Part shown: piece by piece, positions 25,105 through 34,365 of the stretch
Layout: every line of letters begins with the position of its first letter
Numbering within the stretch: position 1 is the first letter of the stretch
From: DTU013 sp964490975
GTDB lineage: Bacteria > Bacillota > Clostridia > Acetivibrionales > DTU013
Direction: 5' to 3'
Length of the DNA: 44,999 bases
Assembly (NCBI GenBank): GCA_964490975.1
Contig: CAZBEQ010000029.1
Location: 1 to 44,999, forward strand
Translations under genes and position numbers: made by a program
The notes under the pieces: generated by a model
Database searches by the model: none
Seen by the model: the letters and a program-made list of their open reading frames with translations, nothing else
What the model was told of the DNA's origin: nothing

Positions 25105-26354
25105 AAATCGGCGATTGGTTTAAAAAAGACCTAAGAACTAAAATAGTGGCATTGTTGCTTGCACTGCTTTTTTGGCTTTATGTCTCAAATGTGACAAATC
25201 CATTTAAATCTGTGACTATATATAATGTGCCTGTAACTGTTGTTAATGAGGACTACCTTGATCAGAACGATTACACTCTGAAAAATACTTTGAGAACTTT
25301 TATCGACGTAACTATCAGGGGAAGGCAGGATGTAGTTGATAAGGTAAGATCTACGGATTTTGTAACAACGTTGGATATGTCCCAGATAGAATCAGTAAAC
25401 GATGAAAAGCTCAAGCTGACGCCGCCTGAATGCATGCTAAAGGAAGTTACAGTAGAGTCGTACAATCCTCCTGAGATCGATATACAGCTGGCCAGAAACA
25501 GGACCGGTACCTTTGGAGTAGATCTTGTACCCAGCATAAAGATGAAGAACGGCTATGTTCTGCTCAATACAACGGTATCGCCAGAAAAAATACAGATATT
25601 GAATGAAGAGGCGACTATAGACAGTATCGGCTCAATAAAAGCTTTTATTGAGCTGACAGATCTGGACAGGGACACTGTGAAACAGGTACAGTGCAAGGTT
25701 TATAACAAGTCAGGAAGGGAAATCGTCAGCCTCAGCAGGGATCTCATGGTAAAGGTATCCGTTGAGATAGCAAAAGAAGTGCCGGTTTCACTTGTTACAC
25801 GAGGAAGGCTTGCTACCAACTATATTGAGACACAGAGGGTGATCGAACCTCTTAAGGTACTGCTTACAGGCCCTTCAGACATATTGGATAACGTAAAGGA
25901 CATTAAGACGGGACAGGTTGATATCGATAAGATAAGCGGTAATTTTTCTGCCACGGTTCCTCTTATCGTCCCCGAAGGCTTGAAGATAGTTGACTCACCA
26001 AGTGAGATAGATGTACGGATAGATGTTGAAAAGCTTGTCGTGAGGAACTTTCAGTTCTCAAATGACGACATATCCATACTCAATGCCAGGAATGATGGCA
26101 CACTTATGTATGATATCATTTCGGACGATGCACTTGTGCAGTTCCGTGGCAGGCAGGCAGACCTTGATGAGATACAGACTGATTCATTAAAGCCTGCAGT
26201 GGATGTTTCAAATCTTGGTGAAGGTGTACACAGGCTGCAGCTGAATATCAGTATGCCTCAAAAGGGAACGCTGGTACAAAGGGCTTATGTTGATGTTAAA
26301 ATATTAAGGATACCATTGGAACCACAGGATGAGGTACCAGTTACAAATCCATGA
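25101..26354 (+). CDS. cdaR: CdaA regulator CdaR (YbbR-domain protein)
   Basis: 417 residues. One N-terminal membrane helix (KIVALLLALLFWLYVSNVTNP, ~15-35) followed by four YbbR-like beta-rich repeats outside the cell (e.g. TFGVDLVPSIKMKNGYVLLN, VSLVTRGRLATNYI). The FWLYV start and repeats are hallmarks of YbbR/CdaR. It binds CdaA and tunes c-di-AMP synthesis in relatives. I choose GTG 25101, with GGAGGGG 10 bases upstream, which gives the usual 4-base overlap with cdaA; GTG 25083 lies before that site. Confidence 0.92.
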   Translation: MKIGDWFKKDLRTKIVALLLALLFWLYVSNVTNPFKSVTIYNVPVTVVNEDYLDQNDYTLKNTLRTFIDVTIRGRQDVVDKVRSTDFVTTLDMSQIESVNDEKLKLTPPECMLKEVTVESYNPPEIDIQLARNRTGTFGVDLVPSIKMKNGYVLLNTTVSPEKIQILNEEATIDSIGSIKAFIELTDLDRDTVKQVQCKVYNKSGREIVSLSRDLMVKVSVEIAKEVPVSLVTRGRLATNYIETQRVIEPLKVLLTGPSDILDNVKDIKTGQVDIDKISGNFSATVPLIVPEGLKIVDSPSEIDVRIDVEKLVVRNFQFSNDDISILNARNDGTLMYDIISDDALVQFRGRQADLDEIQTDSLKPAVDVSNLGEGVHRLQLNISMPQKGTLVQRAYVDVKILRIPLEPQDEVPVTNP

Positions 26355-26391
26355 TAGTGGCGGTCATAAAGTGCAGCCATCAGGTAATAAT

Positions 26392-26510
26392 ATAACGAGG
26401 CGAAAGATTTCACCCACTTCTATAGGTGGCGGGTACCGATTTCCCTTTCAGGTGGAGAGTATATCTCCCGCCTCGTTGAAACGCGCAGAGGTAAGAACAA
26501 TGCGTTATAA
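26392..26510 (-). repeat. dispersed structured repeat, copy B
   Basis: On the minus strand it reads TTATAACGCATTGTTCTTAC ... GCGTTTCAACGAGGCGGGAG ... ATCTTTCGCCTCGTTATAT. The outer stem is AACGC/GCGTT here versus AACACT/AGTGTT in copies A and C, a compensatory change. An inner block, AAATCGGTACCCGC followed by CACCTATAGAAGTGGG, is shared with copy C. It fills the cdaR to flavoprotein gap. Confidence 0.75.
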
Positions 26511-26576
26511 AGCACAAGAACTTGATACGAGTACTTAATAAGGACACAAGCAGAATTCAATAAAGGTGATATTTAA

Positions 26577-28166
26577 ATGAAGCTTATCATAAACGAACTC
26601 AGACTGCCTCTCGACGCCGGCAGCGAGGAACTTCGGAGGATGGCGGCACGAAAGCTTGGAGTCGGCGCCTCTGATTTTCTCAAATTCAAAATAACAAAAG
26701 AAGCTATAGATGCGAGAAGAAAACCCGACGTGAGCCGGGTTTATTCTGTTCTGGCCGAGATCAGCGACACCCGGTCATATAAGAAGGGGAGCAGTGTCAG
26801 GGAGGTTGCCGAGGAGCTTGAAGAGCCCATCGTTCCCGGAACTGTGAAGCTTGACGGGCGGCCCGTTGTTGTCGGGAGTGGCCCAGCCGGTATAATTGCG
26901 GCGCTCACACTGGCAAAGGCAGGGTACAGGCCGTTGGTGCTGGAACGTGGAGAGTGCGTTGAAAAGCGTGCAGCGGCAGTGGATACATACTGGGAGACCG
27001 GGAGACTTGATCCTGAAAGCAATGTCCAGTTCGGAGAGGGAGGAGCAGGCACGTTTTCTGACGGCAAGCTGACCACCCGCATCAACGACAGACGGTGTGA
27101 AAAGGTATTGGAGCTGTATCACAGCGCGGGTGCGCCGGAGGAGATACTCTACAGGTCAAAGCCGCATATTGGCTCAGATGTACTGAGGACTGTCGTTTCC
27201 AACATGAGGAACAGGCTTGTTGAAATGGGCGGAGAAATACGATTCGGAGCAAAAGTGACCTCTATAGTGCTTCGGGGCGGGCGTGCCGTTGGTGTGACTG
27301 TAAATGGTAATGAGGATATTAAGGCGGGAGTGGTTGTACTGGCACTTGGACACAGCGCCAGGGATACATTTGCCGAGTTGTTGGGAAGCGGTGTACGGAT
27401 GGTGCAAAAACCGTTTTCCATAGGAGTTCGCATAGAGCACCCTCAGGAGATTGTCGACAGGGCGCAATATGGCAGCGCAGATTTCAGCGGGATAATCGGT
27501 CCTGCGGATTATCAGCTGTTTTATAAAACCGGCGGAAGGACCGCGTATTCCTTCTGCATGTGTCCCGGTGGAGTAGTGGTTGCGGCGGCTTCGGAGCCGG
27601 ATATGATAGTTACGAATGGAATGAGTTATTTTGCCAGGGACAGGGAGAATGCAAACAGTGCGTTTGTCGTATCAGTAGGACCGGAGGATTTCGGAGGCAG
27701 CGACCCGCTGGCGGGAGTTGCGTTCCAGCGGCAGTGGGAGAATGAAGCATTCAGGGCAGGCGGGAGCTGCGGAGCTGCGCCTGTACAGCTGCTGTGTGAT
27801 TTTCTTGAGGGTAGGCCGTCAAAGCACCTTGGAACAGTAAAACCAAGCTACACCGGTAAAACCGGACTCAGCGACATAAACCTTTGCCTTCCGTCTTTCG
27901 TTACGGCTCCGATGAAGGAGGCTGTTACATATTTTGACCGCAGGCTTAAGGGCTTTGCAATGGCTGACGCTGTCTTGACCGGTGTTGAAACCAGGACATC
28001 ATCTCCCGTAAGGATGACAAGAGGAGACACATATGAGGCCGATGGCATCGGAGGGCTTTATCCGTGTGGAGAAGGCGCAGGCTATGCAGGCGGCATCATC
28101 AGCGCAGCCGTAGACGGCATGCGTGTTGCTGAACAGATCATACAGATGTATTCAGTACCTGTATAA
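26577..28166 (+). CDS. FAD-dependent oxidoreductase, COG2509 type
   Basis: 529 residues. An N-terminal ~90-residue domain precedes a Rossmann FAD site VVVGSGPAGIIAALTLAKAG with GxGxxG at 100-105 and Glu123 for the ribose. Further motifs: NVQFGEGGAGTFSDGKLTTR, ALGHSARDTF, and the C-terminal GLYPCGEGAGYAGGI, all typical of the conserved, uncharacterised COG2509 dehydrogenases of Clostridia. The gene is often found between cdaAR and glmM, which suggests a link to cell-wall precursor or redox control, but its substrate is unknown. AAAGGTGAT precedes the ATG. Confidence 0.88.
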   Translation: MKLIINELRLPLDAGSEELRRMAARKLGVGASDFLKFKITKEAIDARRKPDVSRVYSVLAEISDTRSYKKGSSVREVAEELEEPIVPGTVKLDGRPVVVGSGPAGIIAALTLAKAGYRPLVLERGECVEKRAAAVDTYWETGRLDPESNVQFGEGGAGTFSDGKLTTRINDRRCEKVLELYHSAGAPEEILYRSKPHIGSDVLRTVVSNMRNRLVEMGGEIRFGAKVTSIVLRGGRAVGVTVNGNEDIKAGVVVLALGHSARDTFAELLGSGVRMVQKPFSIGVRIEHPQEIVDRAQYGSADFSGIIGPADYQLFYKTGGRTAYSFCMCPGGVVVAAASEPDMIVTNGMSYFARDRENANSAFVVSVGPEDFGGSDPLAGVAFQRQWENEAFRAGGSCGAAPVQLLCDFLEGRPSKHLGTVKPSYTGKTGLSDINLCLPSFVTAPMKEAVTYFDRRLKGFAMADAVLTGVETRTSSPVRMTRGDTYEADGIGGLYPCGEGAGYAGGIISAAVDGMRVAEQIIQMYSVPV

Positions 28167-28195
28167 AAACGGCATATTAAAGTTGAAGTAAATAC

Positions 28196-28224
28196 TTGTT
28201 ATGATAAAAATTAAAAGATATAAT
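28196..28224 (+). promoter_or_regulatory. glmM promoter
   Basis: TTGTTA (28196-28201), 17 bases, TATAAT (28219-28224), 60 bases before the ATG. Confidence 0.65.
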
Positions 28225-28284
28225 TAGCTTTGTTAAAACCATTAAATGGAGAATAATCGATTCATAAAACAGGAGGTCGTATAT

Positions 28285-29634
28285 ATGGCAAGACTATTCG
28301 GCACAGATGGAGTTAGAGGCGTCGCAAATACGGAACTGACAGCTGAACTGGCATATAGACTCGGGCAGGCAGGAGCATACGTGCTGACGTCCGAGACAAA
28401 ACATACTGCAAAGATACTGTTAGGAATGGATACAAGGATTTCAGGACATATGCTGGAGGCTGCTCTTGTTGCAGGCATATGCTCAGTCGGAGCAGAGGCT
28501 GTTTGCCTGGGAGTGCTGCCGACACCTGCTATCGCTTATCTGACAAGGTTGTACAAGGCTGATGCAGGTGTTGTGATATCAGCTTCACACAATCCTTTCG
28601 AATTCAATGGCATTAAATTTTTTGATTCAAAGGGCTATAAGCTGCCTGACGCAACAGAGGATAAAATTGAAGAGTTGATAAAAAACGGCCTGGGAGGCAT
28701 AGCATTTCCAACAGGTGAGGGTGTAGGAAAGAAAAGTGAGAGCAATAATGCACTCAGGGACTATGTGGATTTCTTAAAGAGCACTAGCAGCTGTGACCTG
28801 AAGGGACTGAAGATTGCAATAGACTGTGCCAATGGCGCGTCATACCTTCCGGCTCCAATACTGTTCAAGGAACTTGGCGCTGAGGTTTTCACCATCAATA
28901 ATGAACCAGACGGCTTGAATATAAATCGTGACTGCGGTTCCACTCATATGTCACAGCTTAAGAAATATGTAGTCGAGACAGGCGCGGATATAGGATTTGC
29001 TTTTGACGGCGATGCAGACCGGGTACTTGCTGTAGATGAAAATGGCCAGTTGGTTGACGGCGATCAGACAATGGCAATAATCGGACTTGAACTGAAAAAA
29101 GCGGGAAGCCTGCCCAATGATACTGTAGTTGTTACGGTAATGAGCAACCTGGGCTTTGATATAATGGCCCAGAAAAATGGTTTAAAGCTTGCAAAGACTA
29201 AAGTAGGCGACAGATATGTGCTTGAAGAGATGCTCGACAAAGGATACGTACTGGGTGGAGAACAATCAGGCCATGTAATATTCCTGAAGCATAATACCAC
29301 CGGAGACGGCCTTCTGACAGCGCTCCAGCTGCTTTGTGTGCTTAGATCCACAGGAAAGAAGCTTTCTGAGCTGGCAGGCATTATGCAGGTGCTTCCACAG
29401 GTATTAAAGAATGCAAAGGTCAAGAATGAAAATAAGTACAGCTATATGGAAGATGAACTGGTTGCAAAGCTTTGCCGTGAGCTGGAGGAAGAATTCCACG
29501 GCGAAGGCAGGGTGCTTATCAGACCTTCCGGCACCGAACCGCTGGTGCGCGTAATGATAGAGGGCAAGGATCAGGAGTACATCACAAAACGTGCCGCTGA
29601 ACTCGCAGCAATCATTGAGGAAAGACTGGGCTGA
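28285..29634 (+). CDS. glmM: phosphoglucosamine mutase GlmM
   Basis: 449 residues, the usual length. Converts glucosamine-6-phosphate to glucosamine-1-phosphate for UDP-GlcNAc, peptidoglycan and wall polymers. The active-site loop VVISASHNPFEFNGIKFF carries the phosphoserine (Ser101); the metal loop is AFDGDADRVLAVD; the sugar loop is GGEQSGHVIF; the phosphate loop is RPSGTEPLVRVM. AGGAGG lies 8 bases before ATG 28285; an earlier in-frame start at 28246 lacks such a site. It is followed by a strong terminator, so it forms a unit of its own. Confidence 0.96.
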   Translation: MARLFGTDGVRGVANTELTAELAYRLGQAGAYVLTSETKHTAKILLGMDTRISGHMLEAALVAGICSVGAEAVCLGVLPTPAIAYLTRLYKADAGVVISASHNPFEFNGIKFFDSKGYKLPDATEDKIEELIKNGLGGIAFPTGEGVGKKSESNNALRDYVDFLKSTSSCDLKGLKIAIDCANGASYLPAPILFKELGAEVFTINNEPDGLNINRDCGSTHMSQLKKYVVETGADIGFAFDGDADRVLAVDENGQLVDGDQTMAIIGLELKKAGSLPNDTVVVTVMSNLGFDIMAQKNGLKLAKTKVGDRYVLEEMLDKGYVLGGEQSGHVIFLKHNTTGDGLLTALQLLCVLRSTGKKLSELAGIMQVLPQVLKNAKVKNENKYSYMEDELVAKLCRELEEEFHGEGRVLIRPSGTEPLVRVMIEGKDQEYITKRAAELAAIIEERLG

Positions 29635-29651
29635 TAGAAACGTTAAAAATT

Positions 29652-29695
29652 AAAGCCATAAGGGAGGTTAAGTGCCCCCTTTATGGCTTTTTTTT
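29652..29695 (+). terminator. glmM Rho-independent terminator
   Basis: AAAGCCATAAGGGAGG pairs with CCCCCTTTATGGCTTT, 7-base loop, followed by eight or more T. Confidence 0.9.
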
Positions 29696-29735
29696 GTGCT
29701 CGCATCACGCGCGCGACCTTGATGGTAAAGTCAGA

Positions 29736-30395
29736 CTATGCCCTTGGAACCGTGGTCCCGTTATTCTTTAGTATGTGGCTGGCCGGCACATAGCCTCTGA
29801 CGGGAGTCAGTGGATATACTATGCTGTTTTTCCCGATCACAGTACCTGGATTCAGCACTGAGTTGCAGCCGACTTCGGAGTTGTCGCCGACCATTGCTCC
29901 AAATTTCCTGAGGCCGGTTTCTATCGTTTCAATGCCATCAGTCACCTTTACCTTGGTGCCGTTGGACTTGAGGTTCGAACAGATGACGCCCGCGCCTGTA
30001 TGGGCCTTGTAGCCGAGGATCGAATCGCCTACATAGTTGAAGTGAGGAACCTGAACCTTGTTGAACAACAACGCGTTTTTCAGTTCGGTAGAGTTACCTA
30101 TGACACACTCATTGCCTATGATCACGTTGTCTCTGATAAATGCGCACTGCCTTAGTTCGCAGTTATAACCGATTATGGCAGGTCCTTTTATCGTTACAGT
30201 TTTTTCAATAGTCGTTCCCTTTCCAACCCAGACAAATTCACTGATCTGCTCAAAATCAGCAGGCAGCGTTTTTGCAAATTCCTTCAGGAAGGGCTTTATT
30301 CTTGCTAGCGCTTCCCATGGATATTCCAAGCCGTTGAATATGTCCCTTTCGAAGCATTCGTTAAGGTCAAAAAGATCATTAATTCTCACATCCAT
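29736..30395 (-). CDS. left-handed beta-helix protein, GlmU-like acyl/nucleotidyltransferase C-terminal fold
   Basis: 219 residues. An N-terminal helical part (DVRINDLFDLNECFERDIFN) is followed by hexapeptide repeats: IKGPAIIGYNCELRQCAFIR, DNVIIGNECVIGNSTELKNA, VPHFNYVGDSILGYKAHTGAGVICSN (split by me across the repeats), GAMVGDNSEVGCNSVLNPGT. The HFNYVGDS and GAGVICSN motifs resemble GlmU's acetyltransferase half, without a uridylyltransferase domain. It could modify or transfer sugar nucleotides. Start 30395 has AGAGGA 8 bases upstream. It converges on glmM. Confidence 0.75.
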   Translation of the reverse strand: MDVRINDLFDLNECFERDIFNGLEYPWEALARIKPFLKEFAKTLPADFEQISEFVWVGKGTTIEKTVTIKGPAIIGYNCELRQCAFIRDNVIIGNECVIGNSTELKNALLFNKVQVPHFNYVGDSILGYKAHTGAGVICSNLKSNGTKVKVTDGIETIETGLRKFGAMVGDNSEVGCNSVLNPGTVIGKNSIVYPLTPVRGYVPASHILKNNGTTVPRA

Positions 30396-30514
30396 ACATT
30401 TATCCTCTTTTCTCAAAAGTTGAGCCTAACATGAAAAAAATTTGTATAAGGAATAACATCAGAATAATACACCATTTTCATACAAAAGTGTAGTATCAAT
30501 TTCTGTGAGTTTCT

Positions 30515-31258
30515 CTATGTGCGCAGCAATTCCTTCAGCATCCTGTCCTTATTGTTGATGAATGCCCGCATGATCTGATAATGTTCTGTTTCCTCGTACC
30601 TGACCTTTCTTATTCCGTCCCCTATTTCATAGATATATGAATCGGGATAAGCCATTATGATAGGTGAGTGAGTGGCAATAATAAACTGCGAGCCCGTTTC
30701 TATCAGATCGTGCATCCTGGTAATGAAGGACATTTGTCGGGTAGGCGACAGCGCGGCCTCAGGCTCATCCAATATATACAGACCGTTTCCTCTCAGCCTG
30801 TTCTGAAAGAGTGCAAAAAATGATTCGCCATGAGACTGCTCATGGAGCGATTTTCCGCCATAGGTATCCTTGAGTGGCGGATCGAAGCTCAGCTCACTGT
30901 CAAGCTGATCAATATAGGAGGCCACATTATAGTAGCTCTCGGCGCGCAGGAAGAAACCATCCCTAGGCCTCCTGACGCCTTTTACCAGCTTGATATAGTT
31001 GTAGAGGCTCGAATGGGAATCTGCTGTGGAAAACTGATAGTTTTTTGATCCGCCCTCAGGATTAAAGCCGAATGCCGTTGCTATGGACTCAAGTATAGTT
31101 GACTTCCCTGTGCCATTTTCACCTATGATATAGGTTGCCTTGGGGTGGAGCTCAAGACTGTCAAGGCTTTTCACGGCAGGCAGACAGAATGGATATTCAT
31201 CGAAAGATCCGATCAGGTCTCTTTTCATATCTACACTTTTTATAAACTGATTGGTCAT
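30515..31258 (-). CDS. AAA/ABC-type ATPase (COG3910-like)
   Basis: 247 residues. Walker A GENGTGKST (46-54), an SHGESFF signature-like segment near 145, Walker B GLYILDEPEAALSP, and the switch histidine in FIIATHSPIIMAYPD. It has no membrane part and no transporter partner nearby, so it matches the stand-alone predicted ATPases of COG3910, not a transporter subunit. Role unknown. I see no ribosome binding site before the ATG at 31258; Met11 is an alternative start. Confidence 0.8.
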   Translation of the reverse strand: MTNQFIKSVDMKRDLIGSFDEYPFCLPAVKSLDSLELHPKATYIIGENGTGKSTILESIATAFGFNPEGGSKNYQFSTADSHSSLYNYIKLVKGVRRPRDGFFLRAESYYNVASYIDQLDSELSFDPPLKDTYGGKSLHEQSHGESFFALFQNRLRGNGLYILDEPEAALSPTRQMSFITRMHDLIETGSQFIIATHSPIIMAYPDSYIYEIGDGIRKVRYEETEHYQIMRAFINNKDRMLKELLRT

Positions 31259-31330
31259 AATATTATTCTAGCACAATTTTTGTTGAGATACACCGGCCAC
31301 ATCATGAAACAGTTTGTAAACAAATTTTAA

Positions 31331-31360
31331 TTGACATTAGGAATATGATACGAATATACT
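31331..31360 (+). promoter_or_regulatory. promoter of the glmS leader
   Basis: TTGACA (31331-31336), 18 bases, TATACT (31355-31360). The start point should be near 31367, about 70 bases before the ribozyme and 835 bases before the glmS ATG. Confidence 0.7.
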
Positions 31361-31429
31361 AAAGTGTGAGGAATTTGAAAAGGATTATTACCCGGAAAGG
31401 AGGGTTGGCGGCAGATTTAGCAAGGGTAA

Positions 31430-31660
31430 CAAAGAAGGCGCCTGGACACGGCTGTAATTTCAGCGTGTTGACGAGGGGGAGGAGGTCACAGCTCAGCGGT
31501 CATGTAAAAGCTGTAATACAGCAATGCCGTTAATGCTGTGAGTTATCGAAAAATTCGGCGGAAACCTCCCGGTTGGCCACGATCGCAGAGCTTAACAAAA
31601 ACTGCAGGCAACTGCAGAACAGAAGGAGCTCAGGTGGCAGTCCTATCATAAATTCAAATT
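31430..31660 (+). ncRNA. glmS ribozyme riboswitch
   Basis: Self-cleaving RNA activated by glucosamine-6-phosphate, which lowers glmS expression. Hallmarks: GCGCC at 31438-31442 with cleavage expected just before it, GTTGACGAGG (31467-31476), TTATCGA (31543-31549), TTCGGCGGAAACCTCCCGG (31554-31572) and GTTG, then AGAGCTTAAC, a CTGCAG-GCAA-CTGCAG hairpin with a GNRA loop, and AGGAGCTCAGGTGGCAGTCC. Between GACGAGG and TTATCGA there is an extended hairpin (CACAGC 31487-31492 / GCTGTG 31535-31540), longer than in Bacillus. The ribozyme lies ~540 bases before glmS because a dispersed repeat sits between them. Confidence 0.92.
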
Positions 31661-31701
31661 CTCCGTTTAGAAAACTGAATATCCCAGCAAGACAGCTGCA
31701 T

Positions 31702-31918
31702 TATAACACTTCGGTTCGAAGAAAATTTTTCGTTTGTAGAAAAATTTTCTTACCCAAGCATAAAATTTCCGAAGGAAATTATTATGCTATAGCAGTGTTT
31801 CAACGAGGCGGGAGATATGCTCGCACCGTTTTCTTTCGATTAATCGAAAGAAAATATCTGAAAGCCAAATCGGTACCCGCAACCTGTAGAGGTGGGGGAC
31901 ATCTTTCGCCTCGTTATT
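31702..31918 (+). repeat. dispersed structured repeat, copy C (longest)
   Basis: Starts TTATAACACTTCGGTTCGAA, with AAAATTTT stems, an AATTTCCGAAGGAAATT hairpin, and CAGTGTTTCAACGAGGCGGG. Inside the right module is a perfect palindrome TTTTCTTTCGATTAATCGAA (continuing to AGAAAA), then AAATCGGTACCCGC, ACCTGTAGAGGT, and the closing CTTTCGCCTCGTTAT. It is inserted in the glmS leader, after the ribozyme. Sequence from 31919 to 32202 shows nothing else beyond the glmS ribosome site. Confidence 0.8.
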
Positions 31919-32202
31919 ATGGTATGGCAGTGATTTAGTGTCGCGTTTCAATTGGAGATGCCGATGCTATCATGCATTTACTTTTCGTGCAAAGTCTATG
32001 GTTTGCTTTTTGCGCATTATGTTACCGATAGAGTACAACATGCTTGTTTTGCTTTGTTTTGTTTCGTGAAAGCATGAAATACAATACCGGTATTCTGAGT
32101 GTGTATTATGATGCTGTGCTATTTCTGTATCTTAAAGCAGGCTGACGGGATAATTCTGTGCAAGTTATCTGAAAAAAATATGAACTGTAAAGGAGAGTTT
32201 TT

Positions 32203-34047
32203 ATGTGTGGAATAGTTGGTTATATAGGGGAAAAGAAAGCTGTGCCTGTTTTGGTGAACGGGCTTAAAAAACTGGAATACAGGGGTTACGATTCGGCAGG
32301 CGTCGCATTGCTTGACAGCGGAAAGCTTTCTGTAGTTAAGTGTAAGGGAAGGCTTTCGGCGTTGGAAGAGAAGCTGAACATCATAAACAATGGCCATAAC
32401 CTTGAAAGCTGCATCGGCATTGGCCACACAAGATGGGCTACGCATGGCGAGCCGAACGATATCAATTCCCATCCCCATCTGAGCAATTCAGGCAAAATCG
32501 CTGTAGTGCACAACGGTATTATAGAAAACTATATGAAGCTGAAAAAATTTCTTATCTCGCAGGGTTGCGAATTCCTGTCGGATACAGATACCGAAGTTGT
32601 CGCGCATCTGGTAGAGCATTATTATGATCAATGCGATGATCTTGTAACAGCAGTTATGGAAACCGTTGACCAGCTTGAGGGTTCATATGCCTTGGGCGTT
32701 ATTTGCAACGATTACCCGGATACGTTGGTTGCGGCAAGAAAGGACAGCCCACTGATAATCGGACTTGGCAACGGAGAGAATTATATTGCCTCGGACATAC
32801 CTGCGATATTGGAGCACACACGTGATATATACATCCTCGAGGACAAGGATGTTGCAGTACTGACCAGAGACAGTGTAATGGTTTACGATAACTATGGCGC
32901 GTTGACACAAAAGGACGTATTCCATGTGGACTGGGATGTTGAAGCGGCAGAGAAGTCAGGCTACGAGCATTTCATGATGAAGGAGATGTGCGAGGAGCCC
33001 AGAGTTATAAAGGAGACGATAGGTTCCAGGATCAAGGACGAAAAAATCGTTCTGGACAGCATCAGTATCACTCCCGAATATCTAAATAATATTGACAAGA
33101 TATTTATTGTGGCCTGTGGTACGGCTTACCATGCCGGAATGGTCGGGAAAAGACTTATTGAAAACCTTGCACGCATACCTGTGGAAACCGATGTAGCATC
33201 AGAATTCAGGTACAGGGATCCGATCATAAACGATAAGACGCTTGTCATTATCATCAGCCAATCCGGTGAGACAATTGATACTCTGTTTGCATTGAGAGAG
33301 GCAAGGAAGAAGGGCGCAAGGGTATTGTCCATCGTCAATGTAATAGGCAGCTCGATTGCAAGAGAATCCGACGATGTGCTATATACATGGGCAGGCCCTG
33401 AAATCGCAGTCGCATCTACCAAGGCGTACAATACCCAGCTTGCGGCTTTGACGCTCATAGCGCTGGACTTTGCATATAAGAAAGGGACCATGGATACAGA
33501 GAAGCTTGCAGGCATCATTGAGGAGCTGAAGTCCGTATCTGAATCCATAGAGAAAATACTTTACCAAAGGGAAGATATACAGAAATTCGCGGCAAAGCAT
33601 TATAATGCGAAAAGCATTTTCTTCATAGGAAGAGGGCTGGATTACGCCCTTTCGATGGAAGGTTCGCTGAAGCTGAAGGAAATCTCCTACATCCACTCCG
33701 AAGCATACGCCGGCGGTGAAATGAAGCACGGCACGATAGCGCTGATCGAAAGCGGCACGCTGGTGGTCTGCTCGATGACGCAGGAGAGCCTGTTTGAGAA
33801 GATGGTCAGCAATATCCGCGAGGTCAAGGCCAGAGGCGCTGTCGTTATGGCAATAACTCAGCAGAAGCACGCCGACGACGCAGCCAAGGTGGCCGATATG
33901 GTAGTCACCATCCCCGATATCGACCCGCTGCTCGCACCAATCGCCGCAGTCACGCCGATGCAGCTGTTCGCCTACTACATGGCCGTACTCAAGGGCTGCG
34001 ACGTTGATAAGCCGAGGAACTTGGCGAAGAGCGTTACCGTGGAGTAA
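32203..34047 (+). CDS. glmS: glutamine-fructose-6-phosphate aminotransferase GlmS
   Basis: 614 residues, full length. Makes glucosamine-6-phosphate from fructose-6-phosphate and glutamine, the first step of the amino-sugar pathway. The mature N-terminus is Cys2 (MCGIVGYIG), the glutaminase nucleophile; HTRWATHGEPND follows, then two SIS domains (VACGTAYHAGMVGK, IIISQSGETIDTLFAL; FIGRGLDYALSMEGSLKLKEISYIHSEAYAGGEMKHG) and the C-terminal DKPRNLAKSVTVE tail. AAGGAGAG precedes the ATG. Expression should be controlled by the glmS ribozyme in its leader. Confidence 0.97.
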   Translation: MCGIVGYIGEKKAVPVLVNGLKKLEYRGYDSAGVALLDSGKLSVVKCKGRLSALEEKLNIINNGHNLESCIGIGHTRWATHGEPNDINSHPHLSNSGKIAVVHNGIIENYMKLKKFLISQGCEFLSDTDTEVVAHLVEHYYDQCDDLVTAVMETVDQLEGSYALGVICNDYPDTLVAARKDSPLIIGLGNGENYIASDIPAILEHTRDIYILEDKDVAVLTRDSVMVYDNYGALTQKDVFHVDWDVEAAEKSGYEHFMMKEMCEEPRVIKETIGSRIKDEKIVLDSISITPEYLNNIDKIFIVACGTAYHAGMVGKRLIENLARIPVETDVASEFRYRDPIINDKTLVIIISQSGETIDTLFALREARKKGARVLSIVNVIGSSIARESDDVLYTWAGPEIAVASTKAYNTQLAALTLIALDFAYKKGTMDTEKLAGIIEELKSVSESIEKILYQREDIQKFAAKHYNAKSIFFIGRGLDYALSMEGSLKLKEISYIHSEAYAGGEMKHGTIALIESGTLVVCSMTQESLFEKMVSNIREVKARGAVVMAITQQKHADDAAKVADMVVTIPDIDPLLAPIAAVTPMQLFAYYMAVLKGCDVDKPRNLAKSVTVE

Positions 34048-34073
34048 GGGGAGGTTAGAACAAACATATCGAA

Positions 34074-34134
34074 GAAGGTCGTGGACAGGTAACCGGCAAG
34101 GATTATAAGCCGTTGATCACTCTCCACGACTTTC
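34074..34134. other. long hairpin after glmS
   Basis: GAAGGTCGTGGA (34074-34085) pairs with TCCACGACTTTC (34123-34134), with an inner GGC/GCC stem. It starts 27 bases after the glmS stop and lacks a T tract, so it may protect the 3' end or be a weak terminator. The rest of the gap to 34531 is AT-rich and otherwise featureless apart from a possible cas3 promoter. Confidence 0.5.
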
Positions 34135-34335
34135 ATTCTAATGAATTCTCTTCAAGGTGGCCTAGATGGAAGTCTAATTATAAACTGAGATATTTTATCC
34201 TCTTGAGTGGTCTGACATTATTTCTGACATAAGTATGTTGCTGTAAATGAGAAAGTAAAGTCATAGATTTTAGCAAGTAAGTGTCAGAACTTTTGACAAA
34301 AAATTTCTCTTGCAATCGTAGTTATCAATGACAAG

Positions 34336-34365
34336 TTGAAACTTGAATGTATAACTAGATATACA
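34336..34365 (+). promoter_or_regulatory. candidate cas3 promoter
   Basis: TTGAAA (34336-34341), 18 bases, TATACA (34360-34365). A TATAAT at 34411-34416 is an alternative -10 without a good -35. Confidence 0.35.

Noticed and set aside
31573..31938. 121-codon frame over the glmS ribozyme and repeat copy C
   Set aside because: Overlaps a structured RNA and a palindromic repeat; no homology or ribosome site visible.
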